64,000 nt of DNA from Trebouxia sp. TZW2008 (GCA_002118135.1 BDIU01000112.1:147274-211273); one strand, 5' to 3'. Positions 11,941 to 24,049 are shown, numbered from the stretch's first letter. The notes: a model not told the origin generated them from the sequence alone. Numbers and translations are program-made.

Positions 11941-13570
11941 GCGTTACAGTCACCCATGTCGAGGAATCCAGCAGAATCTAGGTTTATTGTATGCATCAGG
12001 TATTGTGTCAAATACATATGAGCCAGCTCATGAGCGGTGTGGCAGGCTTGAGTATGCACACATTGTGTAGTGTAGTGGTGTCTCGTGACAAGTAGCTGAA
12101 AGCTTAAGGTTAAAGTGGAAGGCAGTGGACTGTGCAACCAATATATGTTCATGTATAGAGGGTTGCTTTAAAATCAAGTGATCACCAAATGGAAGTATCA
12201 TGAGCCATTATTCCACCTTATGATGCAGAAACTTGGCTTGTGTGTGATCTATGTAGAGCTCAGTAGTTATGCATTTGACATGCATTCAGCGTGGTGTCTG
12301 CGGAAACCTGTAGGCATTTCAGATTGTTTCGAGGGTACATAAATTGGCTATAGCTATAAAGATGCTCGCTTGCTTGAGCGTTGTCATGATCTGTTGAGTT
12401 CTGTTGGACTTGCTGGCCAGTTTCGAACACAAGTTGTGGACAACTTGTAAATATTCATCCCCAACACTTGTCCGTGCAATTGACCGCATACAGTCAAGCA
12501 GGCTGCTGTATGCAGAAACCGTTGGTGCCTTCTCCACCATAATGCATTTGCACCATGCAGCCGCAACGAGCACTATTTTAAGTAATGTCCCATTCTGCAG
12601 CTGCAGCAGAGCGCTAGCGCCTGACTCTACTGCAATTGCAACATTGCATTGCTGCTCCACTTGAATTTGGGCACGCCATTAACATCTGGGTCAGACCCTG
12701 TCACAAGTGACACGCATGATGGTGCAACAGCAGCTCCTGTGTCAACCAGCCTACAAGCTTGCAATTGCAGTGCATTGCATTGCACTAATGTATTGATTTG
12801 GCCAGCTGCCAGATTATAAATATTTCATGACAGGACTTGATTGGCACTTCGCCATGGCATGCGTCACCAAACTGTCACCAAGATTCAGTCGGCCAACATG
12901 TCAAAGAAAAGATTCAATCATGAAATTACAGCAGTTGCTGCTGCACCAATCAACAGTCGCTAGACACTGGCCTTGCCATAGTGCCAGATATGAAGAAAAG
13001 ATGAAATGCCAAGCTTCAAAGCATTGTAAAATGCCATGATATGCTGATAGTCCTACAATACTCACAAGTTCCACAAGGAGTGTTTAATAATAAGTTATCA
13101 GAAGACATAGGTTCGGAATGCAACGCAGCAGGCATTCTAGGCAATCATTGTTGATTGATTGCTGCACAGAGGCTGCAAATATTCACAGCCTGCCTAGCTC
13201 GACAATTGCTACTTAGGGGATGCATCTCATGTTTGTGTTTCCTGGAGCTTCAGGCTGCGCCTGTGCAGGAATGCTGGTATTTTTCTGGCGGCCCCATCTT
13301 CCTCTTCTGATGGGCTTGCGGTTTCCTGCTACCAAAGGCAGATTGCTGGGTTCCTGCAAAGAATGAATCAGCATTTATGACTATGGGCATCACAACCATG
13401 CAGCAAACTCAGAACCAGAATCTTCAGTCAATTTGCTGCAAAGTCAAGAGAGCAAAGTGCATTCGCTGCTATTGTAGCTAGCTAGCATAACCATACAGCA
13501 CAGGAAACAAGCAACACACAGGCAGTTTATAGCAGCATCAGCACATTGACAGACACTCACAAGCCACAGC
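11941..13570. other. Convergent intergenic region
   Basis: This is 3' sequence of the + strand aerolysin-like gene and of the - strand gene ending at 13571. Only short chance open frames are present, and I see no recognisable gene. Confidence 0.4.
12446..12450 (+). terminator. Putative TGTAA polyadenylation signal
   Basis: TGTAA lies about 500 bp after the stop of the aerolysin-like gene. This is the common chlorophyte signal. It is a short motif, so the support is weak. Confidence 0.3.
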
Positions 13571-14280
13571 TTACACAGCTGGTGCATCGTGTTCTACAGC
13601 GACCAGTAGCTCAGGCTCGCCGACAACATGCTGCTGCAACACCCCATGTGACAGGTTTGCTGAACCTGCACCAGCAGCATGGGAGCCTGTTTTCTGCAGT
13701 GACCGCTCTGTGTTGAGATACATTAGGGCATCTGATGCTTGTGCTTCTTTCAGCAGCCCATTCGCGCCCATGTCAATGCTCATATCAAAGTCAAGCAAAC
13801 CAGGCCTTTGAACACGGCTGTTGTCCAAGTCAGTTCTTGTGCCATCTGCATTGCAGCTGTTTGCATGTGCAATGGCGCCTGCAGCCAAACCAGTTGCCTG
13901 CTGCTTGTCTGCCAGGCAAGATGTATGGCGGCTTACGCTGCTGTAGCTAGCAGCATCAGCAGAGCGCAGGCTGGCAGACTCTTCTTGCTTAGCCTCAAAC
14001 ATGTGCATGTCCTTTAACACAACAGCAGAGCTGGCAGGCTGATGGGGATTAGCTTGCATAATGTAACTTGGGTGGCTGGTCTTTCCTGCTGTTGGTGATG
14101 GTGCAAGCATTTGGCTTTACCCAGAATGCCTATCACTATGATCATGGACAGGGGCCAGTACTCTTTGAGTCTGAGGTGGCAAGCCACCAAAGCCATGAAC
14201 TGTGGTAGCACAGCTGTTGATGATGCGCAGCAGTTGCTGTAGAAATGCTCAGATGTAGCTTTTGACCTGTCAAGACAGGT
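13571..14280 (-). CDS. Putative single-pass membrane protein, 3' part
   Basis: Two phase-compatible segments read on the - strand: about 14273-14121, then 14085-13571 (stop). The first encodes a short hydrophobic segment (EYWPLSMIIVIGIL) that could be membrane-spanning. The second is a 170-residue hydrophilic tail rich in Ser, Ala and Gln, with no domain I recognise. They are separated by a 35-nt stretch with gtaaag...cagcag ends (14086-14120). Upstream exons are unresolved. An exon-like piece reading ARTGVAGLAAQGQDASSSQ (about 16389-16232) probably belongs to the same gene. The gene is real-looking mainly because acceptor-like copies repeat in order upstream of the exon. Confidence 0.4.
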
Positions 14281-14870
14281 TCATGCACTGAAGTGCTGCA
14301 GGATGAATGTTGACATCCTTTGAAATGGCGCAGATGCAGCTTGAGGGCTGTCGAGGCAGGAAGATACCACGGGTGGTTGCAGGACCAGTGCTCACAATGC
14401 AAAGCAATGTCCAGTGGCGTTGCTCCGGAGCAGCTTCTCTTTTGTCCCTTTTGAAGGCAACTTCCTATAAAAACTTTTGAGACGGGTTAATTCGCTGGAT
14501 CGTTGCAGCAAGACTGTTACCAATGCATAGCAACATTCCATGCAACGGCGTAGATGCAGGTTGAGGGCTGTTGACACAGGCTGAGGCACTAAGCGGAGGC
14601 AGCAGGTCTACTGACAGTTTGCGCAATCCTGTGAGGTTGTTCCAGGTGCGGCTATACGGGCGGTCAAGGCAGGATAGTGCAATGCAGTGTTGAAGCATGG
14701 CTGGCAACAATACAATGCAGTGTTCAAGTTGCCCTAAAGCAGCTTCAGGGCTGTCCATGCAGGGAGATGCCTGAGGTTGTTGCAGCGCAACCTTTGATGC
14801 TTCAATTCAATGTCCTACAAAATTTCCCAGGTGCAGCGTTCAGGGCTGTGGACACAAGGTGATGTCTGCA
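14280..14870 (-). repeat. Ladder of imperfect acceptor-like repeats
   Basis: Read on the - strand, four to five imperfect units of roughly 100-210 bp each contain a cagccct-aagctgcatctg motif. They are centred near 14345, 14556, 14750 and 14845. The motif resembles the start of the downstream exon, where cttgacag precedes gtcaaaagctacatctg at about 14270. They look like decayed copies of the 3' splice junction of the - strand gene. Confidence 0.5.
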
Positions 14871-15949
14871 ATGTTGCAGGACTGCTCACTACCATGCACA
14901 GCAGCGTTCTGTCATGGCTCCTAACATGCAGTGCATCAGCACTGCTTAGACTGTGCTGAAGTTACAGCGAGAATCAGAAAGCCTCAGAATCATGTAGACC
15001 TGTTTTGCCTGGCTACAGGCTTCTCAAACCTCACTAGCAGACATTTAGATGATAATGGACAAGCATGGCACCAAGCAAGCTAGGCGTCAGTTGAGAAACT
15101 AACACAAGGACATGCCTGTATCAAACACCTGCTGGCTGCGCCTCACAATGTTGCCAGGCCCCGGCACATGCAATGTCACTGCTGGCACGCCACCAGTTGC
15201 AACCCCCTTGCAGATCATCAGCTGCAACTGCTGGGAGCTGGCATTTGGGGCACACCAAGTATTGTTACCGATGGCACATCAAGGGACGCAACTGGTCCAG
15301 CCGCTGCAGTGATGCTAATGACATTGGCAGCCTGCAGTGTCAAGGGCACTGGTCAGCAAGCATGAGTGCTGACTGAGGCAGGTTCAAACATGCACGTGAC
15401 ATTGAATGGCAGAGGTGTCATTGCTGCTTATCAAATCATTGCATCGTTCAGGCAGAAGAAATATGCCCAATGCTTCCTACATTCCAAGAAGCAGCCTTCA
15501 AGTGCATGCGGTGGTTCATGGAGCACATGCAAACATGCAAACATGCAAAGCTACCTACAGAGTTGCAGCGTGTAGATCTCAAGTTGAAGCACATGGCAAA
15601 TCTAATGTCACACGCTATGCACATGTGTGTCAGCATCAGTTGCCAGTGATAAAGAACACAGTACCACTGCTGGATTAGCCTGCAGACCTGCAGCTTTGAG
15701 TTCATGACGAAGGAATGTCCTGAGACTCACACCAGTGCTAAGCTGCTTGCTCACACAGCAAGTGCCAGAGCAGTAAGTACGTTTTGCACCTGCACAAGTC
15801 TGCACAGACGTCTACAGAGCATCAACTGGCATCCAGGCAAGTTGCGCGTTTGCTGATGTGTTTGCTACAAATTTGATGTTGCTTTTCCGACATGGGTTGC
15901 CGCTACCCTTGTACAGACTGGTTGACAGGCTGTAATTTAGGCAAGTCCG

Positions 15950-16260
15950 TGATTCAAGCTTGAAGCTGATGCCTACCTCGCTGCCACTCTGCCCAGCAGC
16001 AGCTGTCCTGCGGGGCTATTTGGGCAAGCCATTCTCTGTAGCAGCTGCTGGCTGCCCAGCTGATAGGAGCAGACTGAGATCACAGCAGCACTCAAGTTGG
16101 TGCCTACCTTTGCTGCGTGGCAGCAGCACCTGACCTGTGGTACTGCCTCAGCAAGCCACCCTTTGCATTAGCTGCTGGCTGCCCAACTGACAGGACCAAA
16201 AGAAAAGTTCACTCGGACGCAAGCCTGAGGTTGGAGCCTGCATTAGCTGCGCTGTTGCCA
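15950..16260 (-). repeat. Three-fold imperfect repeat of about 110 bp next to an exon-like segment
   Basis: On the + strand the units share agctgctggctgcccagctgataggac and aggttggtgcctac...gctgcg...ggcag cores. Read on the - strand, each unit contains a donor-like junction: cagcaaag before gtaggc, cagcgag before gtaggc, and ctaatgcag before gctcca. They lie downstream of the exon-like ARTGVAGLAAQGQ segment. Confidence 0.55.
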
Positions 16261-16574
16261 CATTGCGCAGCAGCATCATTTGTTGTGCAATCCTGAGGAC
16301 CGTTTCAGCCTGATTCGCCTGGTCACTTTGTGAGCTTGACGCATCCTGACCCTGAGCAGCGAGCCCAGCCACACCTGTACGTGCATATGCTGTGAAAGAC
16401 AAGTATGGGCTGTTTGATTTTGCCCACGGGCAGGAACAGTGCACTTGCTCATGCATGTGCTGCTGTGATGCCCAAACCCCATTGCATTGAGATCATGACG
16501 TAATACTCGAGATGCTTAGTAATAGTCACAGGACATTGGTCAGAAATGCAAATATCTACATTGCAGGCAGAAAA

Positions 16575-16810
16575 AGCAAGTGCGACGTATGAGCCAAGAG
16601 ATATGCAAAGCTTTGCAGAAACCTGTGGACGCATCTCATGAGCTCACTAAGCTCCTTATAGCAGCAGGCAAACAAGTGGCCCCCGGTAGGTGGCCCGACT
16701 GCTGTCAAATCTGCAATCTATCAGCAGTCCTTTGCATGCAGCTCTGCAAATTGGCCGCTGTGACGAATTTACCCTCAGGGTCCATACAAAGGGTTTGGAG
16801 CTGAGATCTT
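16575..16810 (+). repeat. Dispersed repeat copy upstream of the BAP31-like gene
   Basis: The segment starts with gcgacgtatgagccaagagatatgcaaa and later has ccggtaggtggcccgactgctgtcaaatctgcaatctatc. The first part matches copies near 8850 and 9020. The second matches 9688-9730 upstream of the aerolysin-like gene. Both downstream genes therefore carry the same element in their promoter region. Confidence 0.55.
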
Positions 16811-16986
16811 TTGCGAAGCTACTGGCCTGGCTACTAGCTTTGACCTGACAAGGTGCCAGAACACTCCGCTCACCTCAATCTGCAGAACAAAAAGCCTTGT
16901 TATACACAACATCCTGTTAGCAACTTCGCGTATCACGCTGTGCGCGGTGCCGCCTGTGGCTCGATTACTCAGATCAGTTTGCCACC

Positions 16987-17973
16987 ATGGGACAATGGGG
17001 CATTTTCATGAACATATGCCTTCCGATCCCCTTTGTGTTGCTGGTTCTGTTGTGCGCACCAGCACCCAGGTCAGATTAGAATCAGGCTACTTCGCTTCTG
17101 GCACATGTGTCAGTGAACTTGCAAGCTTAACCGAAACAGCGGCTTGCAGAAAATTTCACCGCGCAATGCTGCAAGTGGTCGACAAAACACTTGGCGTCAG
17201 CTTTTGTGAGACTTTGATTGCGATTACTGACTACCGCTGCCCTTGATGGCAGATGTGTAGCAGCAATTATTGATTACGTGACTGATGTTTGCAGTTAATA
17301 ATCAACTGAGCTTGTTGCATTTCATGCTGGTCGTCACTGGAGTAGCATTTCTCAGTAAGTTTCTCAACTTTTGTTGCTACTGGTTGGGTGTAGCAAAGCA
17401 TTGGCATAACGTGGGTAGCACAGCACTTCAGACCAAATTGCAACTTTGCCACGTTTGGTGCAGCCACACTCCAGACCACTCAGAAGCTTGCAAAGGACAG
17501 GGGTTTCAATGTTGGCCCTGAAGCTGACAGTCCCCTCATCCAGGCAGGCAGTATGGGCAAGAAGTGGCGATCCGAGCGCAACTTCTGGATCGCTTTCATC
17601 TGCTTCACTTTGTGGTGGTAAGTCAGTACTTGCGCTGTTGCAAAGGGGTCTGCACTCATGCTCATCATGATGCTAAGCTGACAGCTTGCTTCAAGATGAT
17701 GTGCTTGCCTATTTCTGCTCTTTGCAGTCTTTTGGCAGTCTGTAGCTTGCCTCAAGCTGACAGTCTGCCTCAAATCTTATTATTTGCAGTCTATTGGCAC
17801 GCTTCTTCAAGATTCTGCTGAACAAAGCACGTGTTGAAGACGAGCTTGAGAATTACAAACGTGGTGGCGGAGGCAGCAGAGGCATTGGCAACGGTGCTGC
17901 AAATGTCCCAGCAGCCACACGCCCTGCAGCTGCCCCCACAGCAGGCAGGCCAGAAGCAGCAAAAACAAAGTAA
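16987..17973 (+). CDS. BAP31-like ER membrane protein
   Basis: Exons are 16987-17069, 17150-17205, 17295-17354, 17464-17617 and 17790-17973 (stop TAA). All join in phase to 178 residues. The ATG sits in an ideal context, gccaccATGg. The architecture fits the small BAP31/YET family of ER proteins: an N-terminal membrane segment (ICLPIPFVLLVLLC), a short loop, a second segment (LLHFMLVVTGVAFL), a loop with LAKDRGFNVG, then GKKWRSERNFWIAFICFTLWW as a third segment, and a short cytosolic tail beginning NKARVEDELENYK. That family acts in ER export and quality control of membrane proteins. The tail ends AAKTK, not a perfect dilysine retrieval signal. The first and second exons were too short to be obvious as open frames; the match of phases and of the RNFWI block supports them. 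Confidence 0.7.
17661..17789 (+). repeat. Acceptor-side copies before the last BAP31-like exon
   Basis: The real acceptor ends at 17789 (tatttgcag before tctattggcacgc). A near copy, ctctttgcag before tcttttggcagtc, ends at 17727. The intervening text aagctgacagtctgcctcaa also repeats at 17673-17695. Confidence 0.7.
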
Positions 17974-18230
17974 AAAAAGCTCAGCAGGCACACAGCATTC
18001 CACAGTGGCATGGGAGCCTAGAATGGTTGCAGCATCGCGCAGCAACATGGTTTTCGACATTGTGCAGCCAGGAGAGTTGCGCATGTACAGCAGTCAGCAC
18101 GGTAGAGTCATGCCATGGGTTGCTTGCTGCTACATGTCTTGCAGCAATGGCATTGACAGCGCAACACACTCTGACTGGCATGTCCCTTGCACGTGCACAG
18201 GAGTGTGGAATTTGTGCTGTTTGAAGTGAC

Positions 18231-18235
18231 TGTAA
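18231..18235 (+). terminator. Putative TGTAA polyadenylation signal
   Basis: TGTAA lies about 260 bp after the BAP31-like stop codon. The rest of 17974-18891 shows no gene. Confidence 0.35.
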
Positions 18236-18891
18236 GACAAAGCATTCATTTGTATCATGCATGTTTGATTGCATTCGCAATACAGACAGTCAGTGCAATG
18301 CTGGCTTATACATTGCTGTGGTCACTGCATTGCGCTTGTGTATCGCAACAGCGCCTGCCTCACAGCTGTGGACATCGGCAACCCTGGCGCAGCTTTGACA
18401 TCAGTTGTCAAGATGGACAGCAACTTGGTGTACATGTAATTCATGATGCAAGGTGCAGACTGTTTTTGGCAACTTAAGCGTCCTCACATCAATGCTGTCG
18501 TTTCAATGAAAGTGTGATGCAAGTAGTCAAGAACTTTTTGAGTTAATTCACACCGCTTGGTGGAGTGTGTACACCAATAATCAGGTCACTGAAACTGAGG
18601 CACCTGTGCTGATCATCCAGTTGCTGACGAGGTTTCAAAGAGACTATGAACAAGTTGGCTTAAGTCGGAGTATATGTACATGCCAAGAAAGGGAATGCCT
18701 TGAGTAAATACTCAATCTCAAATCGATGCATACAGCATCAGCTCACGAAAGCACATCACTGTGGAGATAGACATGGGACTGGAAGCAAGGGGCCATAAAG
18801 GGATCATAAGTGCTTGACAATCAGTCATCAGCAAACAGCAAATTTTGATCAGGCACTGCCTGTGTACATGGCAAAATGAACAACTTCCAGT

Positions 18892-20004
18892 TCATTTGGG
18901 GGATGTCTGAGAGGCTGTGCCCGCTACAGAGGCAGTTGTTGCAATAGCTGTGTCTTGGTCTTTGTGTGGAGTGCTGCTGGTGCTTGCATAATCAAGCAAG
19001 CTGTCTGTAGACTCAGTTGGTTGCAGACCTTTGATGACGGAGACATCTCCTGGCTGCATGATGGGCGTCATAGCTGACAGGTTGTGGCCATCAAGACTTG
19101 CATCTCTGTATGAGCTGTCTTGTGTCCAAGCTGGTATTGTGAAAGAGGCATCATCTAGACTGGCACAAAACAGGGACGCCTTGCTTTTCTTCTTGTATGG
19201 TTTTAGCTCTTCATCTTCTCGGAAAGCAAGGTTTGCATCTCCACCTGCCAATGCAAGCCAAGTGGTCTATATACGAAACAGCCGCATGGCTCAGGGTGAG
19301 TCATGCAGGGAAGAGGAGTGTTGGCGGCGGCGGCTGTCATCAAGTAAACAATCCAACAATGTGATTTACGCACAATCTTGTGAGGTTGAAGACTGGTCTG
19401 TTACATGATCAGTCTATTGAAGCAATGCAAACTGTGTAGCTGCTGAGGTTCCAGTGTTAAAAGCTTGCACAATACCTGAGGTCACTGATGTGGCTAGGTG
19501 CTGTCTGTAGCTGTCACACCTGACAGCAACATCATTGATCAAATACCCCTAGAACACTCACCAGGATGCTTCACTATGAACATCTCCTTTGGCTCATGTC
19601 CCGGCTGTCGTTCACATGCCGAGCATTGAACAAGTGGTTCTGTGGTTCGTGGTCCAATGATGATGCGCATGAAGCAGTGATGCCTGCAAAGCAACCTCAG
19701 CTGGCTCTGCAAATTTTGCAAGCCCCTCGAATTGGAAGACACTGTAGATGCAGCAGAAAGACTGTGCTAACAACTGTTCAAAATGCTGCTCTGTAGATAT
19801 TTACCTGAAGCAGTGGTATACGGTCATCAGTATCAGGATGCATGCAAATGTAACAGAGAAACCAATGACCATGTAAATAATGAACAGACTGGTGGAGGAC
19901 ACATGGTGACCAGTGTTTGGCGCTGAGCCGGGAACATTTGATGTCACAGTGTCATCAAGCTGCTGTGTTGCTGTCGCAGCCGAGCTCAACAGAAACCTGT
20001 ACAT
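18892..20004 (-). CDS. Small single-pass membrane protein, unrecognised
   Basis: Exons on the - strand are 20004-19805, 19683-19562 and 19244-18892 (stop). All three join in phase with good GT-AG sites, giving 224 residues from the Met at 20004. The N-terminal 38 residues are Ser/Thr-rich. One clear membrane span follows (LFIIYMVIGFSVTFACILIL), then a Cys/His-rich juxtamembrane patch (YHCFRHHCF) and QCSACERQPGHEP, then a hydrophilic tail with a basic ELKPYKKKSK. I know no family with this order. The Cys pair may bind metal, but this is speculative. The start could lie further upstream. The gene is divergent from the Lunapark gene, with a 684-bp gap. Confidence 0.55.
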
Positions 20005-20688
20005 TGCAGGCGTCCCTGCACACGAAGCAATCGCCGTGGCGATAATTGCATGATGCCCTGACTGCAGGTGGATACTGTGGCAGCTGCAGAGATAGGCATG
20101 CCAAAGGCAAAGATCAAGCTGCCCTACCAGCTTCGACCGCAAGCTATATGTCTGTCATCTGAAGCGATCAATGTCTGCTTATCGCAGTGTGACGAACTGC
20201 ATTGCAGAAGACACAAGCAGACGGTAACCAGACGGACTGCGGCCTGTCTTCGATGACACTTGCAGAGGCCTGCCTATTCTGCGCTATGTGACGCAGCTCA
20301 GGATGCAATATGGCGCAGTGCCTAGCTGCAAGACTCTGCGCAGGGGCGTTTGGTTGCTTGCACTCGTTCGGCACAAAGCGGCAGCGACTGCAGTGGCTGA
20401 GTGCAGTCACAGTTGACTGTTGCAACGGGTTGCTGAGTTTTGTGAATCTGGCTGTCACATGAAGGCATGACATGACTATCGATCGCAGCATGTCGCGCAG
20501 CAAAAGCATCACCGTGCCGGCACCCGATTCGTGTTGATGTGCATTCAGACGATGATCTATACCACAGGAGCTTACACGGCGCACCTTGTCTTGCGCAACG
20601 AGATTCTCGGACGATCTGCTTAACCATGGCTGCCAGGAACACAGCTCTGCAAGTCTCGCAAAAGGCGTGAACATATTCCAGGAAGCGC
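20005..20688. other. Divergent promoter region between the membrane-protein and Lunapark genes
   Basis: An antisense open frame of 275 codons crosses this region and the first Lunapark exons. It has no recognisable content, and I treat it as chance. No other feature is visible. Confidence 0.4.
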
Positions 20689-23600
20689 ATGGGAGGTTAC
20701 TTTTCCAAAATCGGCTCTGATCCGTACTACGCAAACTACGAAAAGTCATTTCAGCGCTTGAGGAAGGATATTGATCAGCTGAATGTGAGTTCTGAGTAGC
20801 GACTTGCTTACCATAGCGTAGAAACCCGAGCTGATGATGAGTGATATTGTTTACACGCAGAGCCAGCAACAATCCCGACTGCAGACGAGGAAAAGAGTGG
20901 GCCAGTTCATTGTGGTCTGGAGCGCCATCCTGTTTGTGTTCATAGCTTTGTTTGCTGCCTGGGTAAGCTGTCACGAAGCTGATCTCTCGCTGCATCAGGG
21001 GTGCTCACGCCATGCAGCCTTGATGTTGCTATGCATTCAAGCCATGCAGCCTCATCTTTGCTAGGCACTCCAGCCATGCAGCCTCAACCTTGTTCGCCAT
21101 TGATGACTGCATACATACTGCGCTGTTTTGTTTGATTTCAACAGTTGAACATCGACCGTCCTTATCGTGATGCTCAGAAAAAGCCAGCCTGACAGAGTAG
21201 GACTTGGGCCACATACACCCACCACATGTGCTGGAAAGTGTGACCAGTTGTGATTACTAAAGGTACTTCGTCAACCAGAGGGTACATATACTGCACAACA
21301 ACATGCTGCACGGGTATCGCCGCTGCTGCTGGAGCCCCTGACAGCATATGTCTTGCATTGCTCCCTCCAATGGCTGCTCAAGGTCCGAGACAAGCGCCTT
21401 GGACGGCGCCTCACCACCTTGCAAACGAAGATGAAGAGAATGGTGCATGACCTCAAGGTGACATGTCCGCACTTTTGCAATAGTGCAGCAATGCTGTTCA
21501 TCAACCAAAATTATTACTGTGAGTATGCATGCTGTATCCGTGTCCCTCTGCTCAGATATTCTGAGGCAGGTTAGCTGCACGTAACATAAGCCTGCTGTAT
21601 GGCCTACATGAACAGGGTGAGGCATACCTGTTACCTAATTGGCGTTCGCGCGGCTACAGGTGTCAAATCAATCAATCAATCAATCAATAAACCAATCAAT
21701 CAACCATTCAATCAATCGATCAATCAATCAATCAATCAGTAGCTGCATGGGAGCCATGCCACTTTGTCCTCATCTGCACTGTCATCACTAGCAGCATTGG
21801 CGCCTTCATGACATTGAGATCACATTTCCTCACACTTGCAATGGCGCTTGGCGCCTTTCAGTGGACACTGAAGATTTGACAGAAAGACTTTCATTGCCAT
21901 GTTATGGCACATGCGATCAGGCTTGTTGTTTGGCTGAAGCATGTACAAGTCTCCTCGGTCCTCCTCCAATGCTGGCGGCAGTGCTATTCAGCACCAGTGT
22001 AACATTCTGGAGTTGCGCATCGTCATTCTCATCCATTCCATGATGCAGTCGCTGCAAGGAAGCTGGATCATGCCATTTTGTGTCCCACTGCATTGTCATT
22101 ACCGGCAGCGTGGGCATCTGCAAGAGCATGGCATGACTGCTTTGCTGCTGCTGCAGGATTCAACAAGATATGAGAAGACCCAGAAGCTGCTTGAAAAGTA
22201 TGACCCAGAGTATGTGCCAAGCTCTCCCAGCAGAGGCTTTTCAAACAGCACGCACTTTGGTGCGGCCACCACTCCCGGCATCAGACATCGCAACATCTCT
22301 CAAGTGCAAGCACAGGGAAATGCTGGCATGATGAGTCCCCTTGCAGGTGCTTCCATGTGACTCTCTTGCTTTGTCTTGCATTGTCTATGTACAGGCTGCA
22401 AGCTAGAGTGAAAAAGAAATTGTGGCAAATATCTATCTTCTGTGCCTTGCATTGTCTCTAAACATGCTGCAATCCAGAGCAAACGTGTTGCAGCATAATC
22501 TCTGTTTCCCTTGCCCTGTCTCTATACAGGCTGTAATACAGCGTGAGCTTGTTGCCAGCAGACTTGTCTTCTATATACAGGCTATAGTCAAGACTGAGCC
22601 TGTTGCAAGGAGGTCTTTCTTCCTTGCCTTGCACTGTCTTCACTCAGGTTACAATCCATTGCAAGTTGGTTATGCAGGCTGCAATGCAGTGTAAAGCTAT
22701 TGCAGAAGATGTTTCTTGTTTCTATGGCAGGTCTGCAGAGTCGCGTGGGTGCTGCTGGGTCAAGGGTGGGGCCCCTGCTCAACTCCCTAGCTGGCATGGT
22801 TGGTGACAACCCAGCATTGATGGAAGGCCTCAAGTAAGGCCATTTGAAATGCTCCGGGGAAAGGCCAAACTCACTGAATTGCAACTAAATTGCAAACATT
22901 CACTCAATCGCAACTCACTCAACATTCATTACATTGCAAAGTCCTGCAAGCTGTGCATGTCATTGCTCCAGTGCATCGTGATTGCAACAGCAAGCAATCT
23001 TGTGTGCCAAGCGTGCACGAGATCGTTTGCACTTGCTTGCTGACCTGCAATTTTGCTGCATTTGAACCTGCCAATCATTTGAGAGCATTCCATCCATGTC
23101 TCCAATTTTTTTCCTGAGCTAGAACAGCACACACACATGTGCCAGCTCAGTGCTGCACAACTTGAATACACTCTTGAGTAGAGGCTATGAGCTGCAGTTC
23201 TGACAGATGTGCCATTGGTGCAGTGCGGCTAAGGCAGAAGCTGAAAAGCTGAGGTCGCAGGTGGAAAAGCTGCAGCGCGAGAACCACATACTGAAAGCTC
23301 GTTTGGGGGAAGATGTCCAGGAGCAGCAAGCTGTCACTCCAAGTAAGCATTCATTGTTGTTGCTCTTTTGCCATCATCCTTTTTGCTCATTTGCCAGGCA
23401 GTCAGCACCTCTGTCACCAGTGAGGTTGTACATGTTGGCAAATAGCTGTCACTCCAAGTATGTCCTGTCTTCTTGGTATATTGACTGAAGTTGCCTTCAA
23501 TAACAACAACATTGTCCTTGCATAGCTCTGTCCATGCTCAGAGGTACCGCTGCAGTCAGAATACACTGATTGGGCAGTGTCTTGGCAGCAATAAGCTTGT

Positions 23601-24049
23601 CTTGAGTGTCTTAAATCAAGACACCAATGCTGCCGTTTTCGTCTGCTTGCCAAGCAATCAGCGACTCTGCTTTCAGCATTTAGACCACACACTTTGGAGT
23701 GATCACAACTAAGCATGGCGTTTGCTACAAATGGCACCTGTGCTTTCAAGCCAGCAAACGCAAAGATTTCACATTGCTCTCCACACCTCATATTGTATGT
23801 TCTGTCAAAATGGCACAAGAGGTCATGTCCAATGCAGGAGCAAACCTCCATGAGGAGCGTTTTGTAGAGCCTGGCTCAGGCGATCACTCACCGCAACAAG
23901 CAGCCAGTCCCTCAGAGGACACAAATTTGGCCAAGGCTGATGATGCCACCGAGTCTGCATCTAACACTACACTGCATAACACAGACAGCAATTCTGACAG
24001 TACGATGCGCAGTCGGGATCAGCAGACCACAGCACGCAAGCGGCGATGA
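20689..24049 (+). CDS. Lunapark-like ER three-way-junction protein
   Basis: The protein begins MGGYFSKIGSDPYYANYEKS, the myristoylation-like start of Lunapark. Exons: 20689-20784, 20861-20962, about 21300-21457, 22157-22346, 22731-22833, a short piece near 22995-23040, 23207-23341 and 23751-24049 (stop TGA). Exon 2 carries the first membrane span (VGQFIVVWSAILFVFIALFA). Exon 3 carries the second (PLLLEPLTAYVLHCSLQWLL) followed by the coiled RDKRLGRRLTTLQTKMKRMV. Exon 4 has DSTRYEKTQKLLEKYDPE, which lies at this position in the family. A split CxxC pair (LVCQACT near 23010 and MCHWC at 23207) probably forms the Lunapark zinc finger. A coiled coil and an acidic tail follow. Lunapark stabilises ER tubule junctions with atlastin/RHD3 GTPases. 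The boundaries of exon 3 and of the zinc-finger exon are uncertain. Confidence 0.8.
21005..21090 (+). repeat. Three copies of a roughly 33-bp intronic repeat
   Basis: The unit ccatgcagcctcatctttgctaggcactcaag recurs three times, starting near 21010, 21043 and 21074, within the second Lunapark intron. Confidence 0.75.
21663..21740 (+). repeat. (AATC)n microsatellite in a Lunapark intron
   Basis: About 78 bp of almost perfect caat/aatc tetranucleotide repeats, interrupted by aaacc and cat. Confidence 0.95.
22370..22730 (+). repeat. Acceptor-like tandem repeat filling a Lunapark intron
   Basis: Five imperfect units of about 65-75 bp, each with ttgccttgcattgtctctatacaggctgcaat followed by gagc-tgttgca. 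The consensus looks like a 3' splice site (pyrimidine tract then acag). The last unit leads into the real acceptor at 22730. Confidence 0.65.

Noticed and set aside
20168..20995. 275-codon minus-strand open frame, one of the longest in the window
   Set aside because: It runs antisense through the first two Lunapark exons, shows no domain or sensible composition, and has no supporting splice structure. The + strand reading is a clear family match.
21663..21740. Regular repeats that might suggest a CRISPR array
   Set aside because: They are tetranucleotide microsatellites without spacers, in a eukaryotic intron. The other tandem repeats likewise lack spacer structure.
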